DNA of 64,000 nt. Source: Streptomyces lydicus. GTDB taxonomy: Bacteria; Actinomycetota; Actinomycetes; Streptomycetales; Streptomycetaceae. The stretch is taken from the NCBI RefSeq assembly GCF_004125265.1, contig NZ_RDTE01000003.1:6014001-6078000 (forward strand), given 5' to 3'. The first letter of the stretch is position 1, and every line of letters begins with the position of its first letter. Positions 47,722 through 57,800 of the stretch are shown here, piece after piece. The position numbers were made by a program, and so were the translations under genes. The notes beneath the pieces were generated by a model. That model was not told where the DNA came from and made no database searches. It saw nothing but the letters and a program-made list of their open reading frames with translations.

Positions 47722-48003
47722 GGAACCTCCCCCCGGTCGCTGATGTCGGGACCGGATCCCGCGCTCGGCGCCAGGAAGCGCTCACGAGAAGAACCGGTGC
47801 ATGGGCAGCAGTATGTCCGCAGCCACTGACACACACACCGCGAATGCCCCGATCTTGTTCGGAGATCTTGTTCGAGGGGGGTGTCCGGGCCGCGGACCGG
47901 CGGGCCCGCCGCGCCGCGGGGACCGGCACTACAGTGGGCGGGGAATCGTCGGACATCAGGTGACACCGGGCCCCGGACACCGCGCCGAAGGGGGAGTGAT
48001 CCC

Positions 48004-48696
48004 GTGCAGTCGGTCCGCAAGGGCAGGGTGTCGCTGGTGGAGAGCGCGACCGACGAGATCCGCGCCCAGATCGTCAGCGGCGCCTGGCCGGTGGGCAGCC
48101 GCATCCCGCCCGAGAGCGCCCTGTCCGAAACCCTCGGGGTCAGCCGCGCCTCGGTCCGCGAGGCCGTACGGTCCCTGGTGCACGCCGGCCTCCTGGAGCC
48201 CCGGCAGGGCGACGGCACCTTCGTGCTCTGTGACGACGACAGCGCCCTCGCCCTCCGCCGCCGTCTCGAACGCGCCGAGCTCAGCCATGTCACCCAGGTC
48301 CGCCAGGGCCTCGACGTGGTCGCCGCCCGCCAGGCGGCCCAGCACCGCACGGACCGCCAGCTCGCCGGCATCGAAGCCGCGCTGGCCCGCCGCGGGGCCG
48401 CCCTCGCCGCGCAGGACGGCGAGGCCTTCACCGCCGCCGACGCCGAGTTCCACGTCCTGGTCGCCGAGGCGAGTGACAACCCCGTCCTCGCCGACATCTA
48501 CCGCTCCCTGAGCGCCGCCCTGCGCGAGGAACTGCGCCGCGCCGCCTGCCTGGACACCGCCACCGCGGCTCCCGACGACCCGCACTCCCGCCTCACCGAC
48601 GCCATCCGCGACCGGGATCCCCGGGCCGCCGTGGACGCCGCGGTCCTGCTCCTGGCCGGTCACGTTCGGGACCTGGCGCTTCCGGTGGGGGACTGA
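48004..48696 (+). CDS. GntR-family (FadR/FCD) transcriptional regulator
   Basis: A 230-residue protein. The N-terminal winged HTH has ATDEIRAQIVSGAWPVGSRI, LSETLGVSRASVREAVRSL and EPRQGDGTFV; the C-terminal FCD domain has FHVLVAEASDNPVLADIY and likely binds a small acid. The GTG follows AAGGGGGAG. It is divergent from glnX and convergent, with a 37-nt overlap, on the sugar kinase gene. Either neighbour might be its target. Confidence 0.88.
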   Translation: MQSVRKGRVSLVESATDEIRAQIVSGAWPVGSRIPPESALSETLGVSRASVREAVRSLVHAGLLEPRQGDGTFVLCDDDSALALRRRLERAELSHVTQVRQGLDVVAARQAAQHRTDRQLAGIEAALARRGAALAAQDGEAFTAADAEFHVLVAEASDNPVLADIYRSLSAALREELRRAACLDTATAAPDDPHSRLTDAIRDRDPRAAVDAAVLLLAGHVRDLALPVGD

Positions 48697-49691
48697 GGGG
48701 CGGGCGGCTCCGCCTGCCACGCCGCCCGCAGCCGTCCATGAGCGCCCGCCTCGGCGCCCGCCCGGTCCAGCGTGTCCAGGGCCGCCCCCAGCACCGGCGG
48801 GGCGGTCACCACACGGGGCACCGCGTTGGGGGCACGCTCCGCGAGGAGCCGGGTGATCCGGTCGTGGAGGAGCGGGTGACGGGCGGCCAGGACGCCGCCG
48901 CCCAGCACCACGGGGACCTCTTCGCCGAGAAGACCGAGGCGCTTCAGGGCGACGGTGGCCAGAAGCACGATCTCCTCCGACTGGCGGGCCACGAGGGCGC
49001 GGGCGACCCGGTCACCGGCGCCGGCCACGGAGAAGAGCAGCGGCACCAGTTCATGGCGGCGGTGGCCGGGGAGGGCCCGCAGATGGAACGCCTCGATCAG
49101 CTCCGGCATGCCGCCCAGGCCGAAGTGCGCGGGCAGGGCGTGCGCCAGACGGGTCGGTGCGCCGCGGCCGTCCTCGGCCCGGGCCGCGCACCACAGGGCC
49201 TCCTCGGCGAGGAACGCCCCGCCGCCCCAGTCGCCGGAGAGCCGGCCGAGGGCCGGGAAGCGCGCCATGGCACCGTCCCGGCCGACCCCCACGCAGTTGA
49301 TGCCCGCCCCGCACACCACGGCGACGCCCGCCCGCGCCCCGACGTCCGGCAGCCCGGCCCGCAGCAGCGCGAAGGTGTCGTTGCGGACGCTGACCGTGCG
49401 CGCCCATCCCCGGCCCGCGAGCTCGGCGGCCAGGCGCTCCTCCTCGACGGGGAGATCGGCGCCCGCGAGGAACGCGGAGAGGTGTCCGACCCGGCCCGCC
49501 GGCCGGGCCTGCGCCAGAACCGAACGCACCAGCGGCGCCAGGACGTCGACCGCCGGACCGGTCCCCACCGCCGGCGGCCGGAAGCCACCGCCGCGCGCCG
49601 TGCCGAGCAGCCTGCCGTCCGTGGCCACCAGCGCCACATCGGTCTTGCTGTTGCCCGCGTCGACGGCGAGCGCCGTGCCGGTCAGGCCCAC
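48660..49691 (-). CDS. BadF/BadG-type sugar kinase (N-acetylglucosamine kinase-like)
   Basis: A 343-residue kinase of the actin-like ATPase superfamily. AVDAGNSKTDVAL is the phosphate-1 motif, VVCGAGINCVGVG is phosphate-2, SGDWGGGAFL and VVLGGGVLAARH complete the adenosine and connect motifs. Members phosphorylate amino sugars such as GlcNAc. It overlaps the GH4 gene by 10 nt, so the two act in one pathway. The GTG at 49691 gives a complete first motif. Confidence 0.83.
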   Translation of the reverse strand: MGLTGTALAVDAGNSKTDVALVATDGRLLGTARGGGFRPPAVGTGPAVDVLAPLVRSVLAQARPAGRVGHLSAFLAGADLPVEEERLAAELAGRGWARTVSVRNDTFALLRAGLPDVGARAGVAVVCGAGINCVGVGRDGAMARFPALGRLSGDWGGGAFLAEEALWCAARAEDGRGAPTRLAHALPAHFGLGGMPELIEAFHLRALPGHRRHELVPLLFSVAGAGDRVARALVARQSEEIVLLATVALKRLGLLGEEVPVVLGGGVLAARHPLLHDRITRLLAERAPNAVPRVVTAPPVLGAALDTLDRAGAEAGAHGRLRAAWQAEPPAPQSPTGSARSRT

Positions 49692-51016
49692 GGGAGGTGC
49701 GCCCGGTTGTGCGCGAGCAGTGCGTCGGTGAGCCGGTCCGCGTGGTCGGTCCGGCCGATCAGCGGGTGGGCGAGGAGCGCGGAGAAGACGGCGTCGCGCC
49801 CGCCGGCCCGGTCGGGTCTCCGGCCGCCGACGCCCCACAACGCGGCCTTGAGGGCGAGGTGTTCGTAGGCGGTGACATGCGCGACCAGCCCGGCGTACAG
49901 CGGCTCCAAGGGGCGCACGGGGAGGGGCATGGCGCCGGTCGAGTCCACGGTCGCGGGCACCTCGATCACCGCGTCGTCGGGCAGGAACGGCAGGGTGCCG
50001 TGGTTGAGGATGTCGACGATCTGGGTGTCCCCGGTGTCGCGCAGGAGGGAGGCGGTCAGGGCCACCGCCGCCTCCGAGTAGAAGGCGCCGCCGCGCCGGG
50101 CCAGCAGCTCCGGCTTCTCGTCGAGCGCCGGGTCGCCGTACATGCCGAGGAGCTTTCGTTCGAGGGCGGCGACCTCCGTCGCGCGGGACGGCGCGTTGCG
50201 CAACTCCCGTACCACCGCGTCGTGCCGGTAGTAGTAGCGCAGGTAGGAGGAGGGCACGACGCCGAGGCGGTCGAGCAGTGAGCGGGGCAGGCGCAGGTGC
50301 TCGGCCAGGGCGTCGCCGTGGTCCGTCAGCAGCCGGGGCAGGACGTCCTCGCCCGCGACGCGTACCGCCCGCTCCCAGGTGAGATGGTTGAGGCCGACGT
50401 GCTCCAGCTCGACCTCGCCGGGGGAGACGCCCAGCAGCCCGGCGAATCTGCGCTGGAAACCGATGGCGACATTGCACAGCCCCACGGCCCGGTGGCCGTG
50501 GGTGAGCAGCGCCCGGGTGACGATGCCGACCGGGTTGGTGAAGTCGACGATCCAGGCACGGGGATTGCGGCGGCGCACCCGTTCGGCGATGTCCAGGACT
50601 ACGGGGACCGTGCGCAGCGCCTTGGCGAGGCCGCCGGCGCCGGTGGTCTCCTGGCCGACGCAGCCGCACTCCAGCGGCCAGGTCTCGTCCTGGTGGCGGG
50701 CGGCCTGGCCGCCCACCCGCAGTTGCAGCAGCACCGCGTCCGCGTCGTCGGTGCCGGCGTCCAGGTCGGTGGTCCAGGAGATCCGGCCCGGGTGGCCCTG
50801 CTTGGCGAAGATCCGCCGGGCCAGGCCGCCCACCAGCTCCAGCCGGTCCACCGACGGGTCGATGAGGACCAGTTCCTCCAGCGGCAGCACCTCGCGCAGG
50901 CGCGCGAAACCGTCGATGAGTTCGGGGGTGTAGGTGGAGCCGCCGCCGACCACGGCGAGCTTGACGCGGGGGTGCTCGGTGCGGGGGCGCGGGGTGCGTC
51001 CCTTGGGAGACGGCAT
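49682..51016 (-). CDS. GH4 family 6-phospho-beta-glucosidase-type glycosidase
   Basis: A 444-residue NAD- and metal-dependent glycosidase. LAVVGGGSTYTPELIDGFA is the Rossmann start, GQETTGAGG and FTNPVGIVTRAL hold the Asn and metal loop, GLCNVAIGFQRR gives the metal Cys and GLNHLTWERA the His. It would cleave phosphorylated disaccharides from beta-glucosides or chitin. The ATG follows GAAGGG. Unlike its probable ancestors it no longer follows transporter genes. Confidence 0.87.
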   Translation of the reverse strand: MPSPKGRTPRPRTEHPRVKLAVVGGGSTYTPELIDGFARLREVLPLEELVLIDPSVDRLELVGGLARRIFAKQGHPGRISWTTDLDAGTDDADAVLLQLRVGGQAARHQDETWPLECGCVGQETTGAGGLAKALRTVPVVLDIAERVRRRNPRAWIVDFTNPVGIVTRALLTHGHRAVGLCNVAIGFQRRFAGLLGVSPGEVELEHVGLNHLTWERAVRVAGEDVLPRLLTDHGDALAEHLRLPRSLLDRLGVVPSSYLRYYYRHDAVVRELRNAPSRATEVAALERKLLGMYGDPALDEKPELLARRGGAFYSEAAVALTASLLRDTGDTQIVDILNHGTLPFLPDDAVIEVPATVDSTGAMPLPVRPLEPLYAGLVAHVTAYEHLALKAALWGVGGRRPDRAGGRDAVFSALLAHPLIGRTDHADRLTDALLAHNRAHLPWA

Positions 51017-51021
51017 ACGGA

Positions 51022-51084
51022 TCAGCCCTTCACTCCGGTGAGCGTGATGCCTTCGACGAAGGCCTTCTGTGCGCAGCGTGCGGA
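51022..51084 (-). pseudogene. C-terminal remnant of a sugar ABC transporter permease
   Basis: Only the last codons remain: QKAFVEGITLTGVKG and stop, the conserved end of MalG-type permeases. Upstream of it the frame enters an 18-bp tandem repeat, and no other part of the permease or its transporter operon lies between this and the ROK gene. It is best read as a deletion scar. Confidence 0.72.
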
Positions 51085-51165
51085 GAACAGGAAGCATGCG
51101 GAGAACAGGAAGCTTGCCAAGACCGGGAAGCCTGCCGAGAACGGGAAGCGTGCGAAGAACAGGAC
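51076..51165. repeat. Five degenerate 18-bp tandem repeats
   Basis: Units resemble GCRTGCGGAGAACAGGAA; units 1 and 2 are nearly identical, units 3-5 differ at 2-6 positions. They start at the truncated end of the permease remnant. Confidence 0.92.
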
Positions 51166-51210
51166 GAGGGCGCCGCGCGCGGCGTGGATCCGCGGGCCAC
51201 AGCCCGGCGC

Positions 51211-52434
51211 TCAGCCGGTGTGGAACACCGCATCGCGTGCCCCGGCGAGCGCCGTCCGCAGTGCGCCGAGGAGGATCGGGGAGCCGTCGACATGGCTCAG
51301 GCGCAAGGCGGGGCGGGACAGCGGGAGCCCGGTGAACTCCTCCTCGACCAGGGCGCGCAGCGCCTGGCCGCCGGCCCGGGCGACCTCGCCGGAGAGCACC
51401 ACCAGCCGCGGATCGACGACCGCGACCACGGCCGCGATCCCGGTCGCCAGCCGCCGCGCGACCTCGGCACGGACCCCGTCGTGCGCCATCGCCCCTTCGA
51501 CGGTACGGGCGTCCGGGGCCCCGTACTCCCGGGCCAGCGCGAGCACGACCGGCGAGCCGACCAGCCGCTGGAAGCCGCCGCCGGCGTCGTCCGCCTGCGC
51601 GTCGCCGTGGTCACCGCCCCGGGACAACGGGGCGCCGGGCAGCGGCATATAGCCGATCTCGCCCGCGCCGCCGGTGGCCCCGCGCAGCAGCCGGCCGCCC
51701 AGCACGAGGGCGGCGCCGACCCCCTTGTCCGCCCACACCAGCACGAAGTCGTCGACGTCCTGTGCGGCCCCGTCGTACTGCTCGGCGACCGCCGCCAGGT
51801 TCACATCGTTCTCGATGGCGACCGGTGTGCCCAGCACCCCGGCCAGCTCCTCCTTCAGCGTCCGCGAGTGCCACCCCGGCAGATGCGGCGCATAGCGCAG
51901 CCGTCCGGTCCCCGGGTCCAGCGCACCGGGTGTGCCGATCACCGCCCCGTGCAGCTGCCCGCGTTTCAGCCCGGCCCGGGCCAGCGCCCCGTCGACGGCC
52001 CGCGCGACCAGCCGCGCGGTCCGGTGCGGCGTCTCCCCGGCAACGGCATCGGCGTTGACCCGTTCCTCGCCGAGCACCTGCCCGGTGATGTCGGCGACCG
52101 CGGCGGTGATCCCCAGCGGATCGACGGCCAGCGCGGCGACATGCGCCGCCACCGGGTCGATCTCGTACAGCTGCGCGCTGGGCCCCGGCCGCCCGGTCAC
52201 ATTCCCGGTCGTCCGCACCAGCCCCGCGGCCTCCAGCCGCGCCAGCAGCTGCGAGGCGGTGGGCTTCGACAGCCCGGTCAGCTCCCCGATCCGCGTACGG
52301 GTCAACGGGCCCTGCGACACCAGCAGATCGAGCGCGGCCCGGTCGTTCATGGCCCGCAACACCCGCGGCGTCCCGGGCGTTCCCGGCCTCCCCGGCGTGC
52401 CCCGCATCCCCTGCGCACTGCGCCCCCCGGCCAT
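51211..52434 (-). CDS. ROK-family transcriptional regulator lacking the zinc motif
   Basis: A 407-residue protein. Residues 30-75 form a winged HTH (LLVSQGPLTRTRIGELTGLS, then KPTASQLLARLEAAGLV). The ROK domain has TPGALDPGTG, AIENDVNLAAVAEQ and GVGAALVLGGRLLRG. The usual zinc His and C-x-C-G-x2-G-C motif is missing after GAGEIGYMPL, so ligand or fold may differ. The ATG at 52434 follows GAGGGGCGG. It probably controls the GH4/kinase genes and once the lost transporter. Confidence 0.86.
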   Translation of the reverse strand: MAGGRSAQGMRGTPGRPGTPGTPRVLRAMNDRAALDLLVSQGPLTRTRIGELTGLSKPTASQLLARLEAAGLVRTTGNVTGRPGPSAQLYEIDPVAAHVAALAVDPLGITAAVADITGQVLGEERVNADAVAGETPHRTARLVARAVDGALARAGLKRGQLHGAVIGTPGALDPGTGRLRYAPHLPGWHSRTLKEELAGVLGTPVAIENDVNLAAVAEQYDGAAQDVDDFVLVWADKGVGAALVLGGRLLRGATGGAGEIGYMPLPGAPLSRGGDHGDAQADDAGGGFQRLVGSPVVLALAREYGAPDARTVEGAMAHDGVRAEVARRLATGIAAVVAVVDPRLVVLSGEVARAGGQALRALVEEEFTGLPLSRPALRLSHVDGSPILLGALRTALAGARDAVFHTG

Positions 52435-52493
52435 GATGCCGCCCCTCACCGTTCGCCGACGGCGCCGGAGCGCCCCCGCCCGCCGAGCATCTG

Positions 52494-52510
52494 TTAAGAA
52501 ACCTTCCCAT
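52494..52510. promoter_or_regulatory. Possible ROK operator upstream of its gene
   Basis: TTAAGAAACCTTCCCAT loosely resembles the recalled TTAGGAAAC(T)TTCCTAA sites of Streptomyces ROK regulators and lies 60 nt upstream of the ROK start. Confidence 0.35.
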
Positions 52511-52644
52511 TGCTCCTTCGGGAAGCTAAGCGGCGGGCCGTGGCGGCGTCAACGGTGCGGACCGGACGGGTTCGCCGCCCGCCGCCCCCTCTGGCCGCCC
52601 TCTGCTCCCGGACACCGCGCCGGCGCACAGCACCGGCACAACGC

Positions 52645-52675
52645 GGAGGGGCGTACCCATGCGGTACGCCCCTCC
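52645..52675 (-). terminator. Terminator after the mechanosensitive channel gene
   Basis: GGAGGGGCGTACC pairs perfectly with GGTACGCCCCTCC around CATGC, 47 nt past the mscS stop. Confidence 0.8.
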
Positions 52676-52721
52676 CGTCGACGGTCCGGGCCGTCAGGTC
52701 CGGATGGCCGGTCTCCCTGCC

Positions 52722-53810
52722 TCACTTCCCCATCTTCGACGGCGCAGCGATCGGGGTCGTCGCCAGGGACTGCGGGGACTGCGGGTTGTTGAGGGCCGAG
52801 GGGGCGGCCATGCCGGCCGTGGGGTCGGCGGCCTCCTCTTCCTCCTCCCCGGGGGCCGGGCGCGGGGCCAGGTGGACGCCGGCGGCGTCCAGCGCGCGCT
52901 TGATGCGCCAGCGCAGTTCGCGCTCCACGCCGGGGGCCTTGCCGGGCATGGTCTTGGCCGAAACGCTGATGGTGACGGTGTCCAGGTGGACCTCGCTCAG
53001 GCCGAGGACCTCCACCGGCTCCCACAGTTGCTCGTTCCAGGGCTCGGCCTTGGACATCTCCTCGCCGGCCTGGGTGATGGTCTCGCGGGCGCGCTCCAGG
53101 TCCTGGTCGGCGGCGATCACCACGTCGACGGTGGCGGTGGCCCAGCCCTGGCTGAGGTTGCCGATCCGCTTGACCTCGCCGTTGCGGATGTACCAGATCG
53201 CGCCGTTGGGGCCGCGCAGCTTGGTGACCCGCAGGCCGACCTCGATGACCGTGCCGCCTGCCACCCCCGCGTCGATCTCGTCGCCGACGCCGTACTGGTC
53301 CTCAAGGATCATGAAGACGCCGGAGAGGAAGTCGGTGACGAGGTTGCGGGCGCCGAAACCGATGGCCACACCGGCCACACCGGCACTGGCCAGCAGCGGC
53401 GCCAGGTTGATCTTCAGGACGGAGAGCACCGTCAGGGCGGCGGTGCCCATGATCACGAAGGAGGCGACGCTGCGCAGCACCGAGCCGATGGCCTCGGAGC
53501 GCTGTCTGCGTCTCTCGGCGTTGACGAGCAGACCGCCCAGCGCGGTGCCCTGGGCGGCGGCCACCGTGCGGTTCATCCGCTCGATGAGCTTGGTGATCGT
53601 GCGGCGGATCACATGCCGCAGCACCACCGCGATCACGATGATCAGCAAGATCTGCAGGCCGGACGTGAGCCACGTCCCCCAGTTCTCCTGCACCCAGCCG
53701 GCGGCGTTGGTGGCCTTGTCCGTGGCGTCGTCGAGCGACGTCGGGCCGGATGAGCCGGGCGTGGCGGCGCGCAGGGGCGCGGCAGCGGCCGGCGAAGCGG
53801 ACCAGAACAC
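52722..53810 (-). CDS. mscS: MscS-type mechanosensitive ion channel
   Basis: A 362-residue membrane protein. After a short linker come helices TSGLQILLIIVIAVVLRHVI, VASFVIMGTAALTVLSVL and the pore helix with LLASAGVAGVAIGFGARNLV, then the beta domain (GDEIDAGVAGGTVIEVGLR, IRNGEVKRIGNLSQGW). The C-terminus is Glu-rich. It releases osmolytes under osmotic downshock. The GTG at 53810 follows GGAAGG and fits the signal-like start; GTG at 53858 is an alternative. Confidence 0.9.
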   Translation of the reverse strand: MFWSASPAAAAPLRAATPGSSGPTSLDDATDKATNAAGWVQENWGTWLTSGLQILLIIVIAVVLRHVIRRTITKLIERMNRTVAAAQGTALGGLLVNAERRRQRSEAIGSVLRSVASFVIMGTAALTVLSVLKINLAPLLASAGVAGVAIGFGARNLVTDFLSGVFMILEDQYGVGDEIDAGVAGGTVIEVGLRVTKLRGPNGAIWYIRNGEVKRIGNLSQGWATATVDVVIAADQDLERARETITQAGEEMSKAEPWNEQLWEPVEVLGLSEVHLDTVTISVSAKTMPGKAPGVERELRWRIKRALDAAGVHLAPRPAPGEEEEEAADPTAGMAAPSALNNPQSPQSLATTPIAAPSKMGK

Positions 53811-54100
53811 AGTCGAACCTTCCGTGTGGGACAGCAGACCCGGGCCCCGGCGGGACACCGTGAACCGGGCTGACCAACCACACTAACGGGGCAACAGGAG
53901 CGGTCCGCGCCCTTGTTCGAGTCGGATAGTTGTGCGCAGGGCCGGAATGAGCCGTATCCGGCCGGACGTGCCGGTGTGTGGTGGAAAACACCTCCGACCC
54001 GTTACTCGGTCATGGTGGCGCTCTCACCAGGCACCGGGGGACACTGTGGGGAGATCGTCCCGGCGCGAGCCACGCGCCGCCGGCGTACAAGGAGGCACCC

Positions 54101-54637
54101 GTGCCGCATGTTCTGGTCCTCAATGCGTCGTACGAGCCGCTCGGCGTCGTACCGCTCCGCCGCGCGCTCATCCTCGTCCTCAACGAGAAGGCTGTCAGCC
54201 TCGAGGAATCCGGCGCCCTGATGCACAGTGCGACCCATGTCATACCCGCTCCGAGCGTGGTCCGCTTGAAGCGGTTTGTGCGGGTGCCCTTTCGAGGCCC
54301 CGTTCCCCTGACCCGCCGGGCGCTGTTCGCCCGTGACGGCGGGCGCTGTATGTACTGCGGTGGCGTCGCAACCAGCGTCGACCACGTCATCCCGCGCAGC
54401 CGCGGAGGTCAGCACACCTGGGAAAACGTCGTCGCCGCGTGCCGGCGCTGCAACCACGTCAAGGCCGACCGCCATGTCGCCGAGATCGGCTGGCGGCTGC
54501 GGCACCAGCCCGCCCCGCCGTCGGGACTGGCGTGGCGGATCATCGGCACGGGCCATCGTGACCCGCGCTGGCTGCCGTATTTGCAGCCGTACGGCGCGGA
54601 TGACGCCCTGGCCCGGATCGACGCCGTATCGGCGTAG
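54101..54637 (+). CDS. HNH endonuclease family protein (chromosomal)
   Basis: A 178-residue protein. HVLVLNASYEPLGVVPLRRA is the conserved actinobacterial N-terminus; the HNH core is CMYCG ... VDHVIPRSRGGQHTWENVVA ... CRRCNHVKADR with all zinc Cys and catalytic His. This single-copy family is found in most actinobacteria and is not phage-derived here. The function is unclear, perhaps DNA repair. The GTG follows GGAGG. Confidence 0.88.
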   Translation: MPHVLVLNASYEPLGVVPLRRALILVLNEKAVSLEESGALMHSATHVIPAPSVVRLKRFVRVPFRGPVPLTRRALFARDGGRCMYCGGVATSVDHVIPRSRGGQHTWENVVAACRRCNHVKADRHVAEIGWRLRHQPAPPSGLAWRIIGTGHRDPRWLPYLQPYGADDALARIDAVSA

Positions 54638-54868
54638 GTCCGGGTTTCTGCGTCCTGACGGTGGTGTCGCACGTCCCGCACCTCTCGTGCGGCGCGCACA
54701 GGCCGTGCGTCCCGCTCCGGCCGGGGCGGACGCCGCCGGATCCTCGCCCCGTGGCCATCCGCCGCGGTGACGAGGATCCAGCGGCGTCCACGACGGCCGC
54801 CGGCGCACCCGCCGCACCGCACCCGCCGCACCGCACCCGCTCCCCCGGCGCCGCTCGCCGGGCACCGT

Positions 54869-57800
54869 TCAGTGCTTGTCGTTGCCCGGGTGCCGTGCCT
54901 CCGCGACCGCATACGCCTCCACCGACCACAGCGAGTAGCCGAAGCGGGTGGCCCGCTTGTCGCCCTGGATGCGGACGAACCGGGCGTTCCCGGCGTCCAT
55001 CCGGACGGACTCGCGGCCGCCCTTGCCGTCCCGGACCGTGGCCGCCGTGCGCCAGCTGCGGCCGTCCGGCGAGACCTGGATGCGGTAGCGGGCGGCGTAG
55101 GCGTCCTGCCAGTTCAGGACGAGCCGGCCGAGGCGGGTCGGATGGGCCAGCGCGAACTGCAGCCAGGCGCCGTCCTCCGGGGCGGAGGACCAGCGGGTCC
55201 GGGGGTTGCCGTCGGTGGCCGCCGACGCCGGGAAATCCGCGGTCTCGTCCCCCGAGGAGGTGGCGACGGTGCCGCGCGCCAGGTCCCTGTCACCGGTGCG
55301 GGGATAGGCGCGCACCGTGAGGGTGCGCTCCGCGCCGCCGAACTCCACCGGGATCTCGTACGTCCCCGAGCGGGCGTTCTCGGGGATGTCGACGGTGACG
55401 CGGACCGTGGCCGTGCCGCCGCGCGGTGCGGTGACCACCTCGGGGGCGTGCACGGTGAAGCCCTTGGGCGCCTTGACCGCCAGCTTCCCGCGGACGTCGC
55501 CGGGGCGGCGGGAGTAGATCAGGGCGTCCACCGTCGCACTGCCGCCGGTCCGGGCGTCCGACTCCTTGCGGGACAGTTCGAGCCCGGCCGCCGGGGTGTC
55601 GTCGAACCAGGGCGTGAAGGCCTGCACGGAGGGCGCGTGCGCGCTCTTCGCCCAGGTCAGCCGTACCGCGTCGGCACGCAGCCGGGGCGTTTTCGCCTCG
55701 GTCCAGCCGCTGGCGGAGAGCCGGTGGAGGCGGCGCCAGCCCTCGCCGGGGACATGCGCCTCCATGGAGACGGCGGCCGCGGACGGGCCCGGGGCGGTCA
55801 GCGCGGTCACCGCGGCGAGCGGGCGGGTCCGCTCGAAGGGGACGGTCAGGGACGTCCGGCCGTCGCGCTCGCCGGTGCCGGCGCCGGCGCCGTCGCCGGG
55901 ATCGGGGGCGGTGCGGCGGGCGCCGGTCCAGGCGTCGGCCTCGGTCATCGCCCGCTCCAGGAACGGGGCCAGCACCCCCTTGCCGACCGTCGCCGGGCTG
56001 TGCGCGCACTCCTTGCGCAGCCGCTGCGCCGTGCGCTGGGCCGGCCAGGCGGCGTCGCCGTCGTCATGGGCCTGCGCCATGAGCGTGTCGACGGCCTGGA
56101 CGCCGGCGCTGCCGTAGCGGGCCAGCTGCTCGGCCCACGGACGGACCTCGGCGGCCAGGTCGGGGCGCAGGTCCCGGGGCGCGGTGCTCATGGTGCCGAA
56201 CGCGGCCCGCAGCGCCTTGGCGGCCTTGGCGAGATCCGGGTCCCGGCCCGGCCGGCCGTGGTTGACCGCGATCTCGCGGGCCTTCCAGAAGCGGTCGATC
56301 AGGGGCTGCAGATAGCCGGACTCGGTCCGGTCCAGCAGCGAGGAGGAGGCGTTGCCGGCCAGCGCGCGCAGGGCGGCACGGGAGCGCGGATCGCCGCCCG
56401 CCAGATCGTCGACGGCCGCGTCCCAGGACCGGCCCGGGTGGTAGTCGCGCGGATTCCACGCGTAATCGGCGGCCGTGAACAGCGGGATGCGCGAGGCGAG
56501 CGGCTGCTGCATGGCGTTGGCCAGCAGCGCCGTGGAGCCGGTGGCGACGGCCGGCTCCCGGCCCCGGTAGGGCCCGAGGAAGATCCGGTCCTGGGCGTAG
56601 TCGTTGACCGGGTAGTTGTCCATGGTCTCCAGCGGGTGGCCGAACACCTGGCGGGCGGTGGACAGCTCGCCGCCGGTGATGGTCCGCGGGACCACGCCCA
56701 CACCGGTCCAGGCCACCTCGATCCGGTCGCCGAGCGCGTCGGACAGCGCCCGGCGGTACGCCGTGGAGCCGTCCTGGTAGTACTCGGTCGGCATCAGGGA
56801 GAGCGCCCCGGCCTGCGGATGCCGCTGCGCCAGGTGCGCGGCGAGCGCATTGGCGACCCTGGCCTGTGCCCGTGCCGCGGCCGCGGGGCCGGTGCCGAAG
56901 GCGTCCGCGTCGGCGTCGCAGTGCCATTCGCTGTAGCTGACGTCCTGGAACTGCAGCTGGAAGGAGCGCACGCCCAGCGCCCACATGGCGTCCACCTTGC
57001 GCCGCAGCGCCCGCAGGTCCTCCTCGGACGACAGGCACATCGCCTGGCCCGGGGCGACGGCCCAGCCCAGCGTGACGTGGTTGGCCCGGGCCCGCTCGGC
57101 CAGCGCCCGGAAGCCGGCGCGCTGCCCGGCCGGGTAGGGGTCGCGCCACCGGGCCTGGCGGTACGGATCGTCGCCCGGCGCGTACAGATAGCGGTTCTGC
57201 TTGGTGCGGCCCATGAAGTCCAGCTGGGCGAGCCGCTGGGCCTGGCTCCAGGGCTGCCCGAAGAACCCCTCGGTGGTGCCGCGCACCGCCGTGCCGGGCC
57301 AGTCGCGTACGGCCACCGAGGCCAGCTGCCTTTGGCCGTCCCTGTGGGTGACCAGCTGCCGCAGGGTCTGCGCGGCGTGGAAGAGGCCGTCGGCGCCGAC
57401 GCCGTCCAGGGCGACGGTGTCCCGGCCCGCGACCCGGCCCACGGCCAGGCGGTAGCCGCCGGCCGGCAGATCCCCGCGGGCCGGTGCCCGCAGCGCCCGC
57501 AGCGCGTGAGCGGCCTGCTCGCCGCCGACGTGGATCACCGGCCCGTGCGCGGGCAGCCGGTCGCCGGGCGCCTGCTGCCGGACGGTGTGCACCCCGGCGT
57601 CCCGCAGCAGGCCGCGCAGCGCGTCCAGGGTGTGGGGGTCGGTGTCCGAAGCGGCCACCAGCACCGCCTCGCGGCCGAGCGGCACGGCGTCGCCCAGCTC
57701 CTGCATCGACTGCGGGCGCGGCCAGACGGCGGGGGTGTGCCCGGCGCCGGCCGGCCGGTCGGGCCGTTCGGGGGCGCCGACGGCGGGGTCGGCGGGCGCC

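Noticed and set aside
46298..47980. Upstream extension of the glnH frame to 902 codons
   Set aside because: It runs through glnX in another phase; the real start with an upstream ribosome site is at 46297.
51076..51165. 18-bp array considered as CRISPR or as coding repeat
   Set aside because: There are no spacers, and the frames through it have no start or continuation.
54101..54637. HNH gene considered as part of a second phage remnant
   Set aside because: Its N-terminus is that of the widespread chromosomal actinobacterial family and no phage genes flank it.
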